NCBI RefSeq assembly: GCF_013185195.1
Contig: NZ_JAAZWC010000014.1
Location: 62,001-126,000 of the forward strand
Origin: Saccharibacillus qingshengii
GTDB lineage: Bacteria; Bacillota; Bacilli; Paenibacillales; Paenibacillaceae
Reading direction: 5' to 3'
DNA: 64,000 nucleotides
This document shows, one piece after another, positions 12,288 through 21,346 of this stretch (its first letter is position 1; each line of letters begins with the position of its first letter). The notes below the pieces were generated by a model. That model was not told where the DNA came from. It worked only from the letters and a program-made list of their open reading frames with translations, and searched no databases. Position numbers and translations under genes: made by a program.

Positions 12288-12319
12288 AAATCCAAGTTCT
12301 TTTGAACTTGGATTTTTTG
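12288..12319 (+). terminator. Terminator after murA
   Basis: AAATCCAAGTTC and GAACTTGGATTT form a perfect 12-base-pair stem with a TTTT loop; the second arm runs into a T-run. It isolates murA from mbl. Confidence 0.93.
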
Positions 12320-12351
12320 CGTTTTTGGTCCCGATTTCCGCGGAATGCCCG

Positions 12352-12381
12352 TTGATGTAGGCCCTATAAATATGGTATGTT
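12352..12381 (+). promoter_or_regulatory. Possible sigma-A promoter of mbl
   Basis: TTGATG (12352-12357), an 18-base spacer and TATGTT (12376-12381) precede mbl by about 85 bases. The match is moderate. Confidence 0.4.
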
Positions 12382-12465
12382 AAAAGCTGGTAGTTTCTAG
12401 GGCGCCGACGGAAGCGCGCAGTAAAAAAAGCCGAATAACAAGGATGCTGGAGGCCGCGAAAAGAC

Positions 12466-13464
12466 ATGTTGAGCAAGGATATCGGGATCGATCTGGGCAC
12501 GGCGAACGTGCTGATTTACGTGAAGGGCAAGGGAGTCGTGATCGACGAGCCGTCGGTTGTGGCCGTGGAGAGAGAAACGAAACGCGTTCTGGCTGTCGGC
12601 GAAGAAGCACGCCGCATGGTCGGACGTACGCCCGGCAATATCGAAGTGGTGCGTCCGCTGCGTGACGGCGTTATCGCGGACTTTGATATTACGGAAGCGA
12701 TGCTGCGTTACTTTATCAATAAAGTAGGCGGACGAAGCTGGTACAGCAATCCGCGGATATTGATCTGCGCGCCGACCAATATTACTTCCGTCGAACAAAA
12801 AGCGATCCGTGAAGCGGCCCAGCGTACCGGAGCGAAAGACGTTTACCTGGAAGAAGAACCCAAAGCGGCGGCAATCGGCGCAGGCATGGATATTTATCAG
12901 CCAAGCGGCAACATGGTCGTCGATATCGGCGGCGGAACGACAGATGTGGCCGTGCTGTCGATGGGCGACATCGTAACGTCTTCCTCGATCAAAGTGGCAG
13001 GCGACACCTTCGACGAATCGATTATCCGTTACATTAAAAATAAATATAAGCTGTTGATCGGCGAACGGACGGCGGAGGATCTCAAGATCAATATCGCTTC
13101 CGTACATCCGGACGGCCGTCAGGCGGAAGTGGATATCCGCGGACGCGATATGGTCAGCGGTCTTCCTCGCACCGTATCGGTGACTTCGGCCGAGGTCAAG
13201 GAAGCGCTGGACGAATCGGTTGCGCTGATCGTTAGTGCCGCCAAATCGGTACTGGAACGCACACCTCCGGAACTGTCCGCCGATATTATCGACCGCGGCG
13301 TCGTTCTGACAGGCGGAGGGGCCCTGCTGCACGGCCTGGACGATCTGCTCGCACACGAGTTGAGAGTGCCGGTCTGGACCGCGGAAGATCCGATGCACTG
13401 CGTGGTCAAGGGTACGCAGAAGATGCTCGACCACCTCGATCAAAGAGCCAAAAAAAAGTTTTAA
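12466..13464 (+). CDS. mbl: Rod-shape protein, MreB-like (Mbl)
   Basis: A 332-residue actin homologue that guides lateral wall synthesis under the membrane. Visible ATP-site motifs are DIGIDLGTANVLIY at the N terminus, VVDIGGGTTDVAVLS near residue 150 and LTGGGALLHGLDDLL near residue 284. MreB, Mbl and MreBH are very similar; Mbl is chosen because flhO and flhP follow, as in B. subtilis. A GGAGG lies 12 bases before the ATG at 12466. The spoIIID gene that normally precedes mbl in spore formers is absent. Confidence 0.88.
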   Translation: MLSKDIGIDLGTANVLIYVKGKGVVIDEPSVVAVERETKRVLAVGEEARRMVGRTPGNIEVVRPLRDGVIADFDITEAMLRYFINKVGGRSWYSNPRILICAPTNITSVEQKAIREAAQRTGAKDVYLEEEPKAAAIGAGMDIYQPSGNMVVDIGGGTTDVAVLSMGDIVTSSSIKVAGDTFDESIIRYIKNKYKLLIGERTAEDLKINIASVHPDGRQAEVDIRGRDMVSGLPRTVSVTSAEVKEALDESVALIVSAAKSVLERTPPELSADIIDRGVVLTGGGALLHGLDDLLAHELRVPVWTAEDPMHCVVKGTQKMLDHLDQRAKKKF

Positions 13465-13472
13465 AATTCGCT

Positions 13473-13498
13473 TAACTATTTCCCGGATCTGCCGATAT
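13473..13498 (+). promoter_or_regulatory. Sigma-D (flagellar) promoter of flhO-flhP
   Basis: TAAC (13473-13476), a 14-base spacer and a perfect GCCGATAT (13491-13498) match the sigma-D consensus TAAA-N15-GCCGATAT. The flhO-flhP genes of B. subtilis are known to be sigma-D dependent. Confidence 0.7.
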
Positions 13499-13626
13499 AT
13501 AATACAACAAGGCCGGGGGCTTTTTTCTTGGAGCTCCAGCCGCATGGACACGGACGATGACAGCCTGACTCATTCACCTCCAGAAGTCAAACCGCATCCG
13601 CGATATCGGAAAGGGGAACACATCGA

Positions 13627-14505
13627 ATGCTTAGAGGATTATATACGGCTACCGCAGGCATGATGACGCAGCAGCGCAGACACGATACGGTTACACAGAA
13701 CATCGCCAACCTGAACACCACAGGATACAAACAGGTGGAGAGCACGGCACGTTCTTTCCCGGAAGTGATGGTCGCTCTGCAAAACGGCGATGCAGGCCGC
13801 GATAACCGTCAGGTCGGCAAGCTGAATACCGGTGTGTTTGCCGAAGAGAGCATTTCGATGATGGTTCAGGGCGACGTGACGGAGACTCTGTCTTCGGACG
13901 ACTTGGCGCTCGTTTCCGATATTCAGGTCGTGAATCCGCAGGGCGGAAACGTGGTGTTTGATGCTTCGGGCAAAGCGATTCAGGCAAACGGCGATACCAT
14001 TTACAAGCCTCAGGCTTTCTTTAACGTAGAAAATCCGCAGGGCGGCGTAAGCTATACACGCGACGGCGATCTGCACTTGTCTTCGGACGGACGTTTGGTG
14101 ACTTCGATGAATCGTAACGTACTCGGACAGGATGGACAGCCGATCGTGCTGACCGGTTCCATGGACGACTACTGGGTGAGAGAGAACGGAACGATCTTCA
14201 ACAAAGCGACAGGCGCGGCATCCGGACGGATCGGCATCACCGTTGCGGAACAGGCGAACGGACTGACCCGCGACGGCGAAGGGCTGTTCACGGAGAAAAC
14301 GCAGGGAGCGGCTTCGCTTCGCGCAGCGACGGACGCCGATCAGATCGATGTGAAGCAAGGGCATCTGGAGCGTTCCACGGTAGACGCGGCCCAGTCGATG
14401 GTTGATATGACGGCAGCCCTTCGCGCTTACGAAGCCAACCAGAAGGTTGTGCAGTTCTATGATAAGAGTTTGGAAAAAGCGGTTAACGAAGTCGGAAGAG
14501 TATAA
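13627..14505 (+). CDS. flhO: Flagellar hook-basal body protein FlhO (FlgG/FlgF family)
   Basis: A 292-residue rod/hook-type protein. The N-terminal MLRGLYTATAGM plus the QNIANLNTTGYKQ motif and the C-terminal helix ending FYDKSLEKAVNEVGRV, preceded by MVDMTAALRAYEANQK, are the flagellar rod signatures. The middle is a beta-rich domain. It is paired with flhP 16 bases downstream and lies after mbl as in B. subtilis. The upstream GGAAAGGGG is about 9 bases from the ATG. Confidence 0.9.
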   Translation: MLRGLYTATAGMMTQQRRHDTVTQNIANLNTTGYKQVESTARSFPEVMVALQNGDAGRDNRQVGKLNTGVFAEESISMMVQGDVTETLSSDDLALVSDIQVVNPQGGNVVFDASGKAIQANGDTIYKPQAFFNVENPQGGVSYTRDGDLHLSSDGRLVTSMNRNVLGQDGQPIVLTGSMDDYWVRENGTIFNKATGAASGRIGITVAEQANGLTRDGEGLFTEKTQGAASLRAATDADQIDVKQGHLERSTVDAAQSMVDMTAALRAYEANQKVVQFYDKSLEKAVNEVGRV

Positions 14506-14521
14506 CTAAGGAGGCACATTC

Positions 14522-15328
14522 ATGAATAACTCGATGATCAGCGCTGCGGTGACAATGAACGGCCTCCAGCGCAAGCTCGACCTGATTTCGGACAATATCG
14601 CCAATGTCGACACGGTCGGCTACAAAGCCAAACAAGGCAGCTTTCAAGACACGCTGACCCGCGTTCAGAGCCAGGGAAAAGACTTCCAACTGGACGGACG
14701 ACGTACGGATGCCGGTTTTAACCTTGGTTTCGGTGCCCGGATGAGCGAAGTGACGATCGACCTGACCCAAGGCCCACTCAAAGAAACCGGCAGTTTGTCG
14801 GATATCGCGATTGAAGGCAACGGGGTCTTCGAAGTTCAGGTGAACGGAGAGAAAGCCTGGACACGCGAAGGCGGATTCCAATTGGCTTCGCTCGGCGATG
14901 ATGCCCGGAACGTCTATCTGATGACCAATCAAGGACACCCGGTTATGGGTACCAATGGTCAGCCGATCCGGATTCCTGCCAATTCCAAGCTGCAAGTGGA
15001 CAGCGACGGTACGGTACGCGCTCTGAATCCTAATGGTACAAGCACACCGGCCGGCCGGCTTTCCGTAGCACGGGTAGACCGTTCGGAAGGTCTTGTACAG
15101 ACGGACGGTAACATCTTCGTTCTGGCGGAAGGCGCAAACGAAGCGGAAGTGCTGACGAATACGGGAGTGACCGCTCAAGTCAGACAAGGGTATGTGGAAC
15201 AGTCGAACGTCGATTTGACCGCACAGATGACCGATCTGCTGCAGGTTCAAAGAGCGTATCAATTGGCTGCCAAAGCACTCACATCCAGCGATACGATGGC
15301 GACACTCGCCAACGGGATCCGTCAATAA
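14522..15328 (+). CDS. flhP: Flagellar hook-basal body protein FlhP (FlgG family)
   Basis: A 268-residue paralogue of FlhO. The N-terminal SDNIANVDTVGYKAKQ motif, the VQVNGEKAWTREGGFQL core and the C-terminal MTDLLQVQRAYQLAAKAL helix are classic for distal rod/hook proteins. TAAGGAGG precedes the ATG. It is co-transcribed with flhO and closes with a hairpin at 15363-15399. Confidence 0.9.
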   Translation: MNNSMISAAVTMNGLQRKLDLISDNIANVDTVGYKAKQGSFQDTLTRVQSQGKDFQLDGRRTDAGFNLGFGARMSEVTIDLTQGPLKETGSLSDIAIEGNGVFEVQVNGEKAWTREGGFQLASLGDDARNVYLMTNQGHPVMGTNGQPIRIPANSKLQVDSDGTVRALNPNGTSTPAGRLSVARVDRSEGLVQTDGNIFVLAEGANEAEVLTNTGVTAQVRQGYVEQSNVDLTAQMTDLLQVQRAYQLAAKALTSSDTMATLANGIRQ

Positions 15329-15362
15329 TAGAATTTCAAACTAATAAGCTTCATTATGAAAG

Positions 15363-15402
15363 AGTCCGAAGCTCCGGATGCATTCCGGGGCTTCGGACTT
15401 TG
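15363..15402 (+). terminator. Hairpin after flhP, weak terminator
   Basis: AGTCCGAAGC (15363-15372) pairs with GCTTCGGACT (15390-15399), with CCGG/CCGG inside. Only TTT follows, so termination may be partial; the next gene's AAGGAGG begins 5 bases later. Confidence 0.6.
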
Positions 15403-15420
15403 CGGCAAGGAGGAGTCGAA

Positions 15421-15639
15421 GTGGAAAAGGTGATGGATGAGCAAAGCGAAGTTCCCGTACGCCGCAAAAGAACGTTTGGCAGACGGATGCTTCGGTTTAC
15501 TCTTTTTCTGCTTTTTTTCGCGTTGTGTCTGGCCGGAGGTATGGTGTTCGGTTATGTCTATATGGGAAAACAGGAATGGCAAGAAGCGCTTCGGCCCGAA
15601 ACGTGGAGACATGTGTTCGACCTCGTTTTCGCTCCCTAG
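15421..15639 (+). CDS. EpuA-like small membrane protein
   Basis: A 72-residue protein: a basic N-terminal stretch (RRKRTFGRRMLRF), one membrane helix (about residues 26-48) with a GGMVFGYV end, and a short tail PETWRHVFDLVF. This tail and layout match the EpuA family, often labelled as a DNA-directed RNA polymerase beta-type protein, whose role is unclear. The start is GTG at 15421 behind AAGGAGG (15407-15413). The overlapping frame at 15437-15808 is a shadow. Confidence 0.7.
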   Translation: MEKVMDEQSEVPVRRKRTFGRRMLRFTLFLLFFALCLAGGMVFGYVYMGKQEWQEALRPETWRHVFDLVFAP

Positions 15640-15676
15640 CCTTATGATTTTCGCCCTTGATCGGGGTTGTTGGAAG

Positions 15677-15742
15677 AAAGAGCCGTGTCCAAACGCGAAT
15701 CGGAGCCGTTCTTCGGGTCTTTGCGACCGGACGGCTCTTTTT
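15677..15742 (+). terminator. Possible terminator after the EpuA-like gene
   Basis: AAAGAGCCGT (15677-15686) is complementary to ACGGCTCTTT (15731-15740), followed by TT; the 44-base interior can fold further. The long loop makes it a moderate candidate. Confidence 0.55.
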
Positions 15743-15761
15743 GTGCTGCGGTTTTCCGCGA

Positions 15762-15790
15762 TTTCTTTTTGCTGCTGGAAACTGTATAAT
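15762..15790 (+). promoter_or_regulatory. Probable fabZ promoter
   Basis: A perfect TATAAT at 15785-15790 lies 17 bases downstream of TTTCTT (15762-15767), a poor -35. It is about 32 bases upstream of the fabZ start. Confidence 0.45.
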
Positions 15791-15822
15791 GATGGGGGAA
15801 ATTGCTGAAGGGAGTTTTGCAT

Positions 15823-16257
15823 GTGATTTTGGATTCGCAGCAGATTCAAGAAATTATTCCGCACCGCCCGCCGTTCTTGTTGGTGGATCGGATTCTGGAG
15901 GTCGAACCGGGCAAAAGTGCGGTCGGCATTAAAAACGTAACCGTGAACGAACCTTTCTTTGCCGGGCATTTTCCGGGTTATCCGGTCATGCCGGGGGTAT
16001 TAATAGTTGAGGCTCTCGCCCAAGTCGGAAGCGTCGCGATGATGATCGTGGAAGAAAACCGCGGCAAGCTCGGTTTTTTTGCCGGCATCGACGGGTTCCG
16101 TTTCCGCGGCCAGGTCAAGCCCGGCGACACGCTGCGGCTTGAGGTCGAAATGACCCGCTTCAAAGGAATGATCGGAAAAGGACACGCCGTGGCGAAAGTG
16201 GACGGAAAAGTAGTAGCCGAAGGCGACATGATGTTTGCGCTCGCGGACCGCGAATAG
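15823..16257 (+). CDS. fabZ: 3-hydroxyacyl-ACP dehydratase FabZ
   Basis: A 144-residue hot-dog-fold dehydratase of fatty acid elongation. The catalytic pair is H49 in [12 protein letters not shown] and E63 in LIVEALAQ, and [13 protein letters not shown] is the usual N-terminal block. The GTG at 15823 is chosen because GAAGGGAG ends 8 bases before it and because it places the catalytic residues at the canonical positions 49 and 63; the frame also allows a TTG at 15802. It follows mbl-flhO-flhP as in B. subtilis. Confidence 0.94.
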   Translation: MILDSQQIQEIIPHRPPFLLVDRILEVEPGKSAVGIKNVTVNEPFFAGHFPGYPVMPGVLIVEALAQVGSVAMMIVEENRGKLGFFAGIDGFRFRGQVKPGDTLRLEVEMTRFKGMIGKGHAVAKVDGKVVAEGDMMFALADRE

Positions 16258-16309
16258 TCGCACGGCTGCCTCTTCACCCCAACAATCCGGACAGGGAGGT
16301 ACAAGAAAT

Positions 16310-18022
16310 ATGTTGAACGAAAAAACCGCGGCGGTAGTCAGCCAATGGCTGGAAGACCCAAGCATCGACGAACAAACCAAGCAGGAGCTGCGCGGGCTGG
16401 AATCGCAGCCGGATGAGCTGGAAGATCGTTTCTACCGGGAGCTTGAATTCGGAACGGGCGGACTTCGCGGCGTAATTGGCGCGGGAAGCAATCGTATGAA
16501 CCGGTACACGGTCGGCAAAGCGACCCAGGGTCTGGCGGAGTACATACTCGAAACGGCGCAGGGCAAAGACGGACAGCCGTCTGTGATCATTGCGCACGAT
16601 TCACGCCACTTTTCCCCTGAATTTTCTCTGGAAGCGGCTCTTGTGTTAGCGGCTAACGGAATCGTGGCCAAGCTGTATCCTTCTCTTCGCACAACGCCGC
16701 AGCTGTCGTTTTCGGTGCGTCATCTGCAGGCCGATGGCGGCATCATGGTTACGGCGAGCCACAACCCGCCGGAATACAACGGCTACAAAGTCTATAATCA
16801 TGAAGGCGGACAGCTGATTCCCGACGAAGCGGAACGTGTGATCAGCCTCGTACAGGGCGTGCAGTCGTTTTCCGCAATCAAACGGATCACCCGTGAAGAA
16901 GCGGAAGCGCAGGGACTTCTGGTCTGGCTCGGCGATGCGGAAGACGAAGCTTTTATCGAGACCGTAGCCGGTCTGTCCTTGAGCCGCGAGCAGTTGGCCG
17001 CAGGCCAGGGAGACGATCTCCAGATCGTATTCACGCCGCTGCACGGTACCGGCAACCTGCCGGTGCGCCAGGTATTGGAGAAGATCGGGTTCAAGAATGT
17101 GGCGGTCGTGCCGGAGCAGGAGCAGCCGGACGGGGATTTCCCGACGGTCAAATCGCCTAACCCGGAAGAACGCGAAGCGTTTACGCTCGCCATGAAGCTT
17201 GGCGAAGAGCTGAACGCCGATATTTTGATCGGCACCGATCCCGACTGCGACCGTATGGGCGCTGTCGTACGCAACAAAGAAGGACAGTATGTGGTCCTGA
17301 GCGGCAACCAATCGGGCGCGATTATGGTTGATTATGTACTGGGACGTATGCAGGAAGCGGGGACGCTGCCTAAGAACGGAGCCGTCATCAAGACGATCGT
17401 GACCAGCGAGATGGGTGCGGCCATTGCCCGTCATTATGGAGCGGAAGTATTGAATACCCTGACCGGATTCAAGTATATCGGAGAAAAAATGACCCAGTTC
17501 GAACAAACGGGCGAGCATACTTTCCTGTTCGGTTATGAGGAAAGTTACGGTTATCTGGCTGGCAGCTACGCACGGGACAAAGATGCCGTACTGGCCTCCA
17601 TGCTGATTGCGGAAGCAGCCGCCTATTACAAAACGCAGGGCAAAACGCTGTACGATGTACTCGAAAGCCTGTATGCGCAGTTCGGTACGTTTATCGAACG
17701 TCTGGAATCGCGCACGATGAAAGGCAAAGACGGCTTGGCCAAGATTCAATCGATCATGTCCGACTGGCGCGAGAATCCGCCGACGGAAGTGGCCGGCGTC
17801 AAGGTCGTACAGACGCTTGATTATGCGCAGGGCATCGACGGCCTGCCATCGGAGAACGTGCTGAAGTATATCCTGGAAGACGATTCTTGGTTTGTGCTGC
17901 GGCCTTCGGGAACCGAGCCGAAGATCAAAGTCTACTTCGCGGTACGCGGCGATTCGCTGGCGGGCGCGGAAGAATCCGTACAGCGCCTTGTTACGGCAGT
18001 GACGGCACGAGTAGACGCCTAA
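16310..18022 (+). CDS. pgcA: Phosphoglucomutase/phosphomannomutase (phosphohexomutase)
   Basis: A 570-residue four-domain phosphohexomutase. The active-site serine is S150 in VTASHNPPEYNGYKVY, the metal-binding loop is GTDPDCDRMG, the sugar loop is GYEESYGYLAG, and the phosphate-binding loop is RPSGTEPKIKVYF near the C terminus. The length and the GYEESYG form match PgcA-type alpha-phosphoglucomutases of Firmicutes, which make glucose-1-phosphate for wall polymers and glycolipids. The ATG at 16310 follows AGGGAGGT; the frame is open 25 codons upstream into the fabZ end, without support. Confidence 0.93.
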   Translation: MLNEKTAAVVSQWLEDPSIDEQTKQELRGLESQPDELEDRFYRELEFGTGGLRGVIGAGSNRMNRYTVGKATQGLAEYILETAQGKDGQPSVIIAHDSRHFSPEFSLEAALVLAANGIVAKLYPSLRTTPQLSFSVRHLQADGGIMVTASHNPPEYNGYKVYNHEGGQLIPDEAERVISLVQGVQSFSAIKRITREEAEAQGLLVWLGDAEDEAFIETVAGLSLSREQLAAGQGDDLQIVFTPLHGTGNLPVRQVLEKIGFKNVAVVPEQEQPDGDFPTVKSPNPEEREAFTLAMKLGEELNADILIGTDPDCDRMGAVVRNKEGQYVVLSGNQSGAIMVDYVLGRMQEAGTLPKNGAVIKTIVTSEMGAAIARHYGAEVLNTLTGFKYIGEKMTQFEQTGEHTFLFGYEESYGYLAGSYARDKDAVLASMLIAEAAAYYKTQGKTLYDVLESLYAQFGTFIERLESRTMKGKDGLAKIQSIMSDWRENPPTEVAGVKVVQTLDYAQGIDGLPSENVLKYILEDDSWFVLRPSGTEPKIKVYFAVRGDSLAGAEESVQRLVTAVTARVDA

Positions 18023-18112
18023 GTTCTATGATTCTGTTTGGCAGTTGACATCAGCCCGGCCGCGCCCCGGAATTCATAGGGAAGCGGCCGGATTTCCGGA
18101 AGTCCCGACGAT

Positions 18113-18157
18113 GCCTCTTGCCGAAGCGCGCCGAATCGGCGCGTTTCGGCAGGAGGC
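18113..18157 (+). repeat. 45-base near-perfect inverted repeat
   Basis: GCCTCTTGCC at 18113 and GGCAGGAGGC at 18148 are the outer parts of two 22-base arms that pair throughout with two G-U pairs. No U-tract follows. It lies between the mutase gene and the wall-polymer cluster and may be a terminator variant or a processing site. Confidence 0.7.
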
Positions 18158-18218
18158 GTCTGACTTATCAACTTGAACAATGCCGGGACTTAACGCCCGG
18201 CAAGGAGGTATATCGAAC

Positions 18219-20237
18219 TTGAGTCAGAAATGGCGGCAGTGGAATAAGGCTGCAGTAAAAGGATTATGGATCCTGGTGATTTTGGGGATCGTTGCTTCTC
18301 TCCCGGTGGCTTATGATCGGATCCGGACAGAAGGAACGTCCAAAAATGTGGAAATGGTTTTCGATTACCGGGATCTGATTCAACTTTCTTCTTATCAGGG
18401 AAATCCCAACGCATTTATCAAAGAGCAGCTGAAGGTATTGAAAGACGCCGGCATTCATACGATGGCGGTCTACGAAGCAACCCTGACCGAACTGTCCAAC
18501 GCTCGCAGAATCACCGTATACAGCGAGCAGGATATGGCCCGTCTGACCGGTAAGGTGCTGACGGCCAACGAAAATGCTACATACTTGCTGTTTACGGATG
18601 CGGAATCCCAGCAGCAGATCGAACCGATGATCCGCAAAGCTTTCGCAAGTCAGGAGATCGCGGTCGAAGACTGGTCGTTGAATGGACGCAGCGGGTTGAA
18701 AATTGCGACGCCGGTACAAAACGCGGTGTTGAAAACGATGGAGCCGGATCCGATCTCCATGAAGCAGATCGAAGCGGGCGGGTTCCAACTGCTTCCGCGT
18801 CTGGGTAACAGCTCGGTCTACAACGAGGAGGCGCTTGCGTCTTTGCTGGATCGCTTCAAAGCGATGGGAGTCGACCGTATCTTGTTCGAAGGCGAAGAAG
18901 TACCGGGATATGCGGAAGAACCGGATGAGCGGCATCTGGATCATTTTGCGGAACTTCTCAACGAACGCGGAATCGGCATTGCTGCGATCGAGAATCTGCG
19001 GGGCGCGCAGCGCGGTTTCGAGACGTTGGCCAAGGAAACCAATTATAATGTGGTCCGTCTGTATTCGCTCAGCGGACGAGACTCGGCTCTGGATCCGGAA
19101 ATTCTGTCCGATCGTTTCGCACTCGCGGCGAAAGACCGGAATATTCGTATGATGTTCATCCATACGGCGGTACAGACGAACAGTGTCGAAGGCCGGATTA
19201 CCGACACGCTCGAGAATATCGTCGAAAGTCTGGAAGGACCGGAAGGCGCGATCCAGCGTATTCAGAATTACGGTTTCGAGATGGGAACGGCGTCTTCGTT
19301 CGAAGTGGCCGAAATGGCCGGACAGAACTATTTCCGCTGGATCTCCATCCTCGGTGCAGTTGCCCTGATTGCGCTGCTCGTATCGATCTTTGTTCCTCCG
19401 CTTACGCTGCTTTCCTTTGTAGTGGGATTGATCGGAGCCGTTGGGCTGTATGTGCTCCGTCCGCATATGATGGAACAAGCCCTGGCTTTGTTTGCGGCCA
19501 TCAGCGCTCCGACGATCGCGATGGTGTTCGCGATACGCAAAATCGACCGTCTCCATGAGAACGGACGGAACTTTAGCGTAGGCAGACGATTGACGCACAG
19601 CATCCTGCTGTTCCTTCGTACCAGTGCCATGGCCCTGATCGCGGTTCCGTTCATTATCGCGCTCTTAAACCACGTCACGTATCAGCTGGTACTCGATCAG
19701 TTCCGTGGAGTCAGCCTGCTGCACCTGGCCCCGATCGCGCTGACGGCTCTGTATGTGTTCTTTTATCGTAAAAATTCGGCTTTCGGAAGCGTCGGCAAGA
19801 TTATGCGCATGCCGATTACGTTCGCTATGGTAGCCATCGCTCTGGTCGCGGCCGTTGCAGGCTGGTATTATCTGTCGCGTACAGGCAACAGCGGCAGCGC
19901 CAGCGGACTTGAGAAAACGTTCCGTACCCTGCTTGAAAATACGGTAGGTGTCCGGCCGCGCTTCAAAGAGTTCCTGATGGGACATCCGATCTTTATCGTT
20001 GGAGTATTTATCGCTCTGAAATATCGTCATGCGATCTACATTATGATTATTGCGTCCATCGGCCAGCTCTCCATGGTTGATACGTTCGCACATATTCATA
20101 CGCCGCTCTGGATCTCGTTGGTCCGCGACCTGCTCGGCATGGGACTCGGCATTATTGTCGCTCTTGCCTTTGTGCTCGTATGGCAAATCATCGAAAGGTG
20201 TTGGAAGAAATGGTCGCCGCTGCTCGCAAAATTGTAA
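18219..20237 (+). CDS. DUF5693 multi-pass membrane protein
   Basis: A 672-residue protein: one N-terminal membrane helix (about residues 14-32), a large extracytoplasmic domain of roughly 330 residues (including EEVPGYAEEPDERHLDHFAE), then about ten hydrophobic helices to the C terminus. This architecture and the position directly before csaB match DUF5693, whose function is unknown to me; an export or assembly role in cell-wall polymer pyruvylation is inference from neighbours only. The TTG at 18219 follows AAGGAGG (18202-18208). A hairpin TGCCGGG/CCCGGCA (18181-18202) ends exactly at that ribosome binding site. It overlaps csaB by 28 bases. Confidence 0.8.
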   Translation: MSQKWRQWNKAAVKGLWILVILGIVASLPVAYDRIRTEGTSKNVEMVFDYRDLIQLSSYQGNPNAFIKEQLKVLKDAGIHTMAVYEATLTELSNARRITVYSEQDMARLTGKVLTANENATYLLFTDAESQQQIEPMIRKAFASQEIAVEDWSLNGRSGLKIATPVQNAVLKTMEPDPISMKQIEAGGFQLLPRLGNSSVYNEEALASLLDRFKAMGVDRILFEGEEVPGYAEEPDERHLDHFAELLNERGIGIAAIENLRGAQRGFETLAKETNYNVVRLYSLSGRDSALDPEILSDRFALAAKDRNIRMMFIHTAVQTNSVEGRITDTLENIVESLEGPEGAIQRIQNYGFEMGTASSFEVAEMAGQNYFRWISILGAVALIALLVSIFVPPLTLLSFVVGLIGAVGLYVLRPHMMEQALALFAAISAPTIAMVFAIRKIDRLHENGRNFSVGRRLTHSILLFLRTSAMALIAVPFIIALLNHVTYQLVLDQFRGVSLLHLAPIALTALYVFFYRKNSAFGSVGKIMRMPITFAMVAIALVAAVAGWYYLSRTGNSGSASGLEKTFRTLLENTVGVRPRFKEFLMGHPIFIVGVFIALKYRHAIYIMIIASIGQLSMVDTFAHIHTPLWISLVRDLLGMGLGIIVALAFVLVWQIIERCWKKWSPLLAKL

Positions 20238-21337
20238 TCTCGGGCTACTACGGATTCCGCAACAGTGGGGATGAAGCGGTACTCAAATCGATTCTGACCG
20301 CTTTGGAGCAAGAAGGAAAAAGAAGCGGTATCGCGTTTGAACCGATTGTCCTGTCCGGCGATCCTTCCTGGACTTCGGGCATATACGGCGTCAAAGCGGT
20401 ACACCGGATGAGCATGAAGGAAGTGCGTCAGGCCATTCGGGAAAGCGACGGGTTGATCAGCGGCGGCGGAAGCCTGCTGCAGGATGCGACCAGTTCAAAA
20501 ACAATCCCTTATTACGTCGGCATTATCCGATTGGCTCAATGGATCGGCAAACCGGTCTTCATCTATGCGCAGGGGGTAGGCCCGGTCAGCCGCAAGCTTT
20601 TTTATCCCCTGATTCACGGTGCGTTCAAACGCAGCCATTATATCTCGGTTCGCGATCAGGAGTCGGCGCAGCTGCTGCAGTCCATGCGAATGGACGGCAA
20701 ACGCATCGAAGTGGTTCCGGATCCGGTCATGGGACTGCCGCTTCCGACAGGTGCCGTCTCGAAATTTCCCGCCGAAAAACCGGGAGATCTGCCGAAGATC
20801 GGCGTCTCGGTCCGGTTTTGGAATTCGGACCGCGCCGAACTTTCGGGAATCGCCGAAGGCCTTCGCAAATTGGCAGAGAGCCGGAATGTCCATTTTTGTT
20901 TCCTGCCTTTCCATCTGCCGGATGATGAAGCGGCATCCAACTACGTGATCGAGCGTATGGGCGACGTCGCTTCGCTCGGCTCCAAGATTACAACGCGCCA
21001 GACAGAAGATCCGCAGGCGATGCTGCTCGAAGTCGGCCGCTGCTCGGCGCTTGTCGGAATGCGTCTGCACAGCTTGATTTATGCCGCATCGCAGCGTGTG
21101 CCGCTGGCCGGCATCTCGTACGATCCGAAAATCGATAATTTCTTGAGCCGTTTGAAGGTTAAAGCGATCGGCACGAGCGAAGAAGTTCGTCCCGAACGGT
21201 TGTCCGAAGAATTGGCCCATCTGCTGGACGAGGCCGAGAGCTGGAAAATGGACCGGGAGCCGCTGATTGCCGCGCTGCAGGCGGAAGCGGCTCGTCCCGC
21301 GCGGGCGATCGCCGAATATTTTGCACAAAAAGGATGA
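20210..21337 (+). CDS. csaB: Polysaccharide pyruvyl transferase CsaB
   Basis: A 375-residue enzyme of the polysaccharide pyruvyl transferase family, GT-B-like, cytosolic. The N-terminal VISGYYGFRNSGDEAVL is the family's first strand-loop, GGGSLLQDATS follows near residue 85, and GMRLHSLIYAA marks the C-terminal donor site. CsaB adds a pyruvyl ketal to ManNAc of the secondary cell-wall polymer, the group recognised by SLH domains, which fits the SLH proteins encoded 2 kb downstream. The ATG at 20210 has GAAAGGTG (20193-20200) before it; an ATG at 20180 in the same frame has no ribosome binding site. Confidence 0.92.
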   Translation: MVAAARKIVISGYYGFRNSGDEAVLKSILTALEQEGKRSGIAFEPIVLSGDPSWTSGIYGVKAVHRMSMKEVRQAIRESDGLISGGGSLLQDATSSKTIPYYVGIIRLAQWIGKPVFIYAQGVGPVSRKLFYPLIHGAFKRSHYISVRDQESAQLLQSMRMDGKRIEVVPDPVMGLPLPTGAVSKFPAEKPGDLPKIGVSVRFWNSDRAELSGIAEGLRKLAESRNVHFCFLPFHLPDDEAASNYVIERMGDVASLGSKITTRQTEDPQAMLLEVGRCSALVGMRLHSLIYAASQRVPLAGISYDPKIDNFLSRLKVKAIGTSEEVRPERLSEELAHLLDEAESWKMDREPLIAALQAEAARPARAIAEYFAQKG

Positions 21338-21346
21338 GCGAAACCT

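Noticed and set aside
12260-12465. A hidden spoIIID or other small gene between murA and mbl
   Set aside because: No frame with a helix-turn-helix or ribosome binding site was found; the interval holds a terminator and a promoter.
13510-13530. Terminator after mbl (GGCCGGGGGC plus T6)
   Set aside because: The possible stem is only three or four base pairs; too weak to list as a feature.
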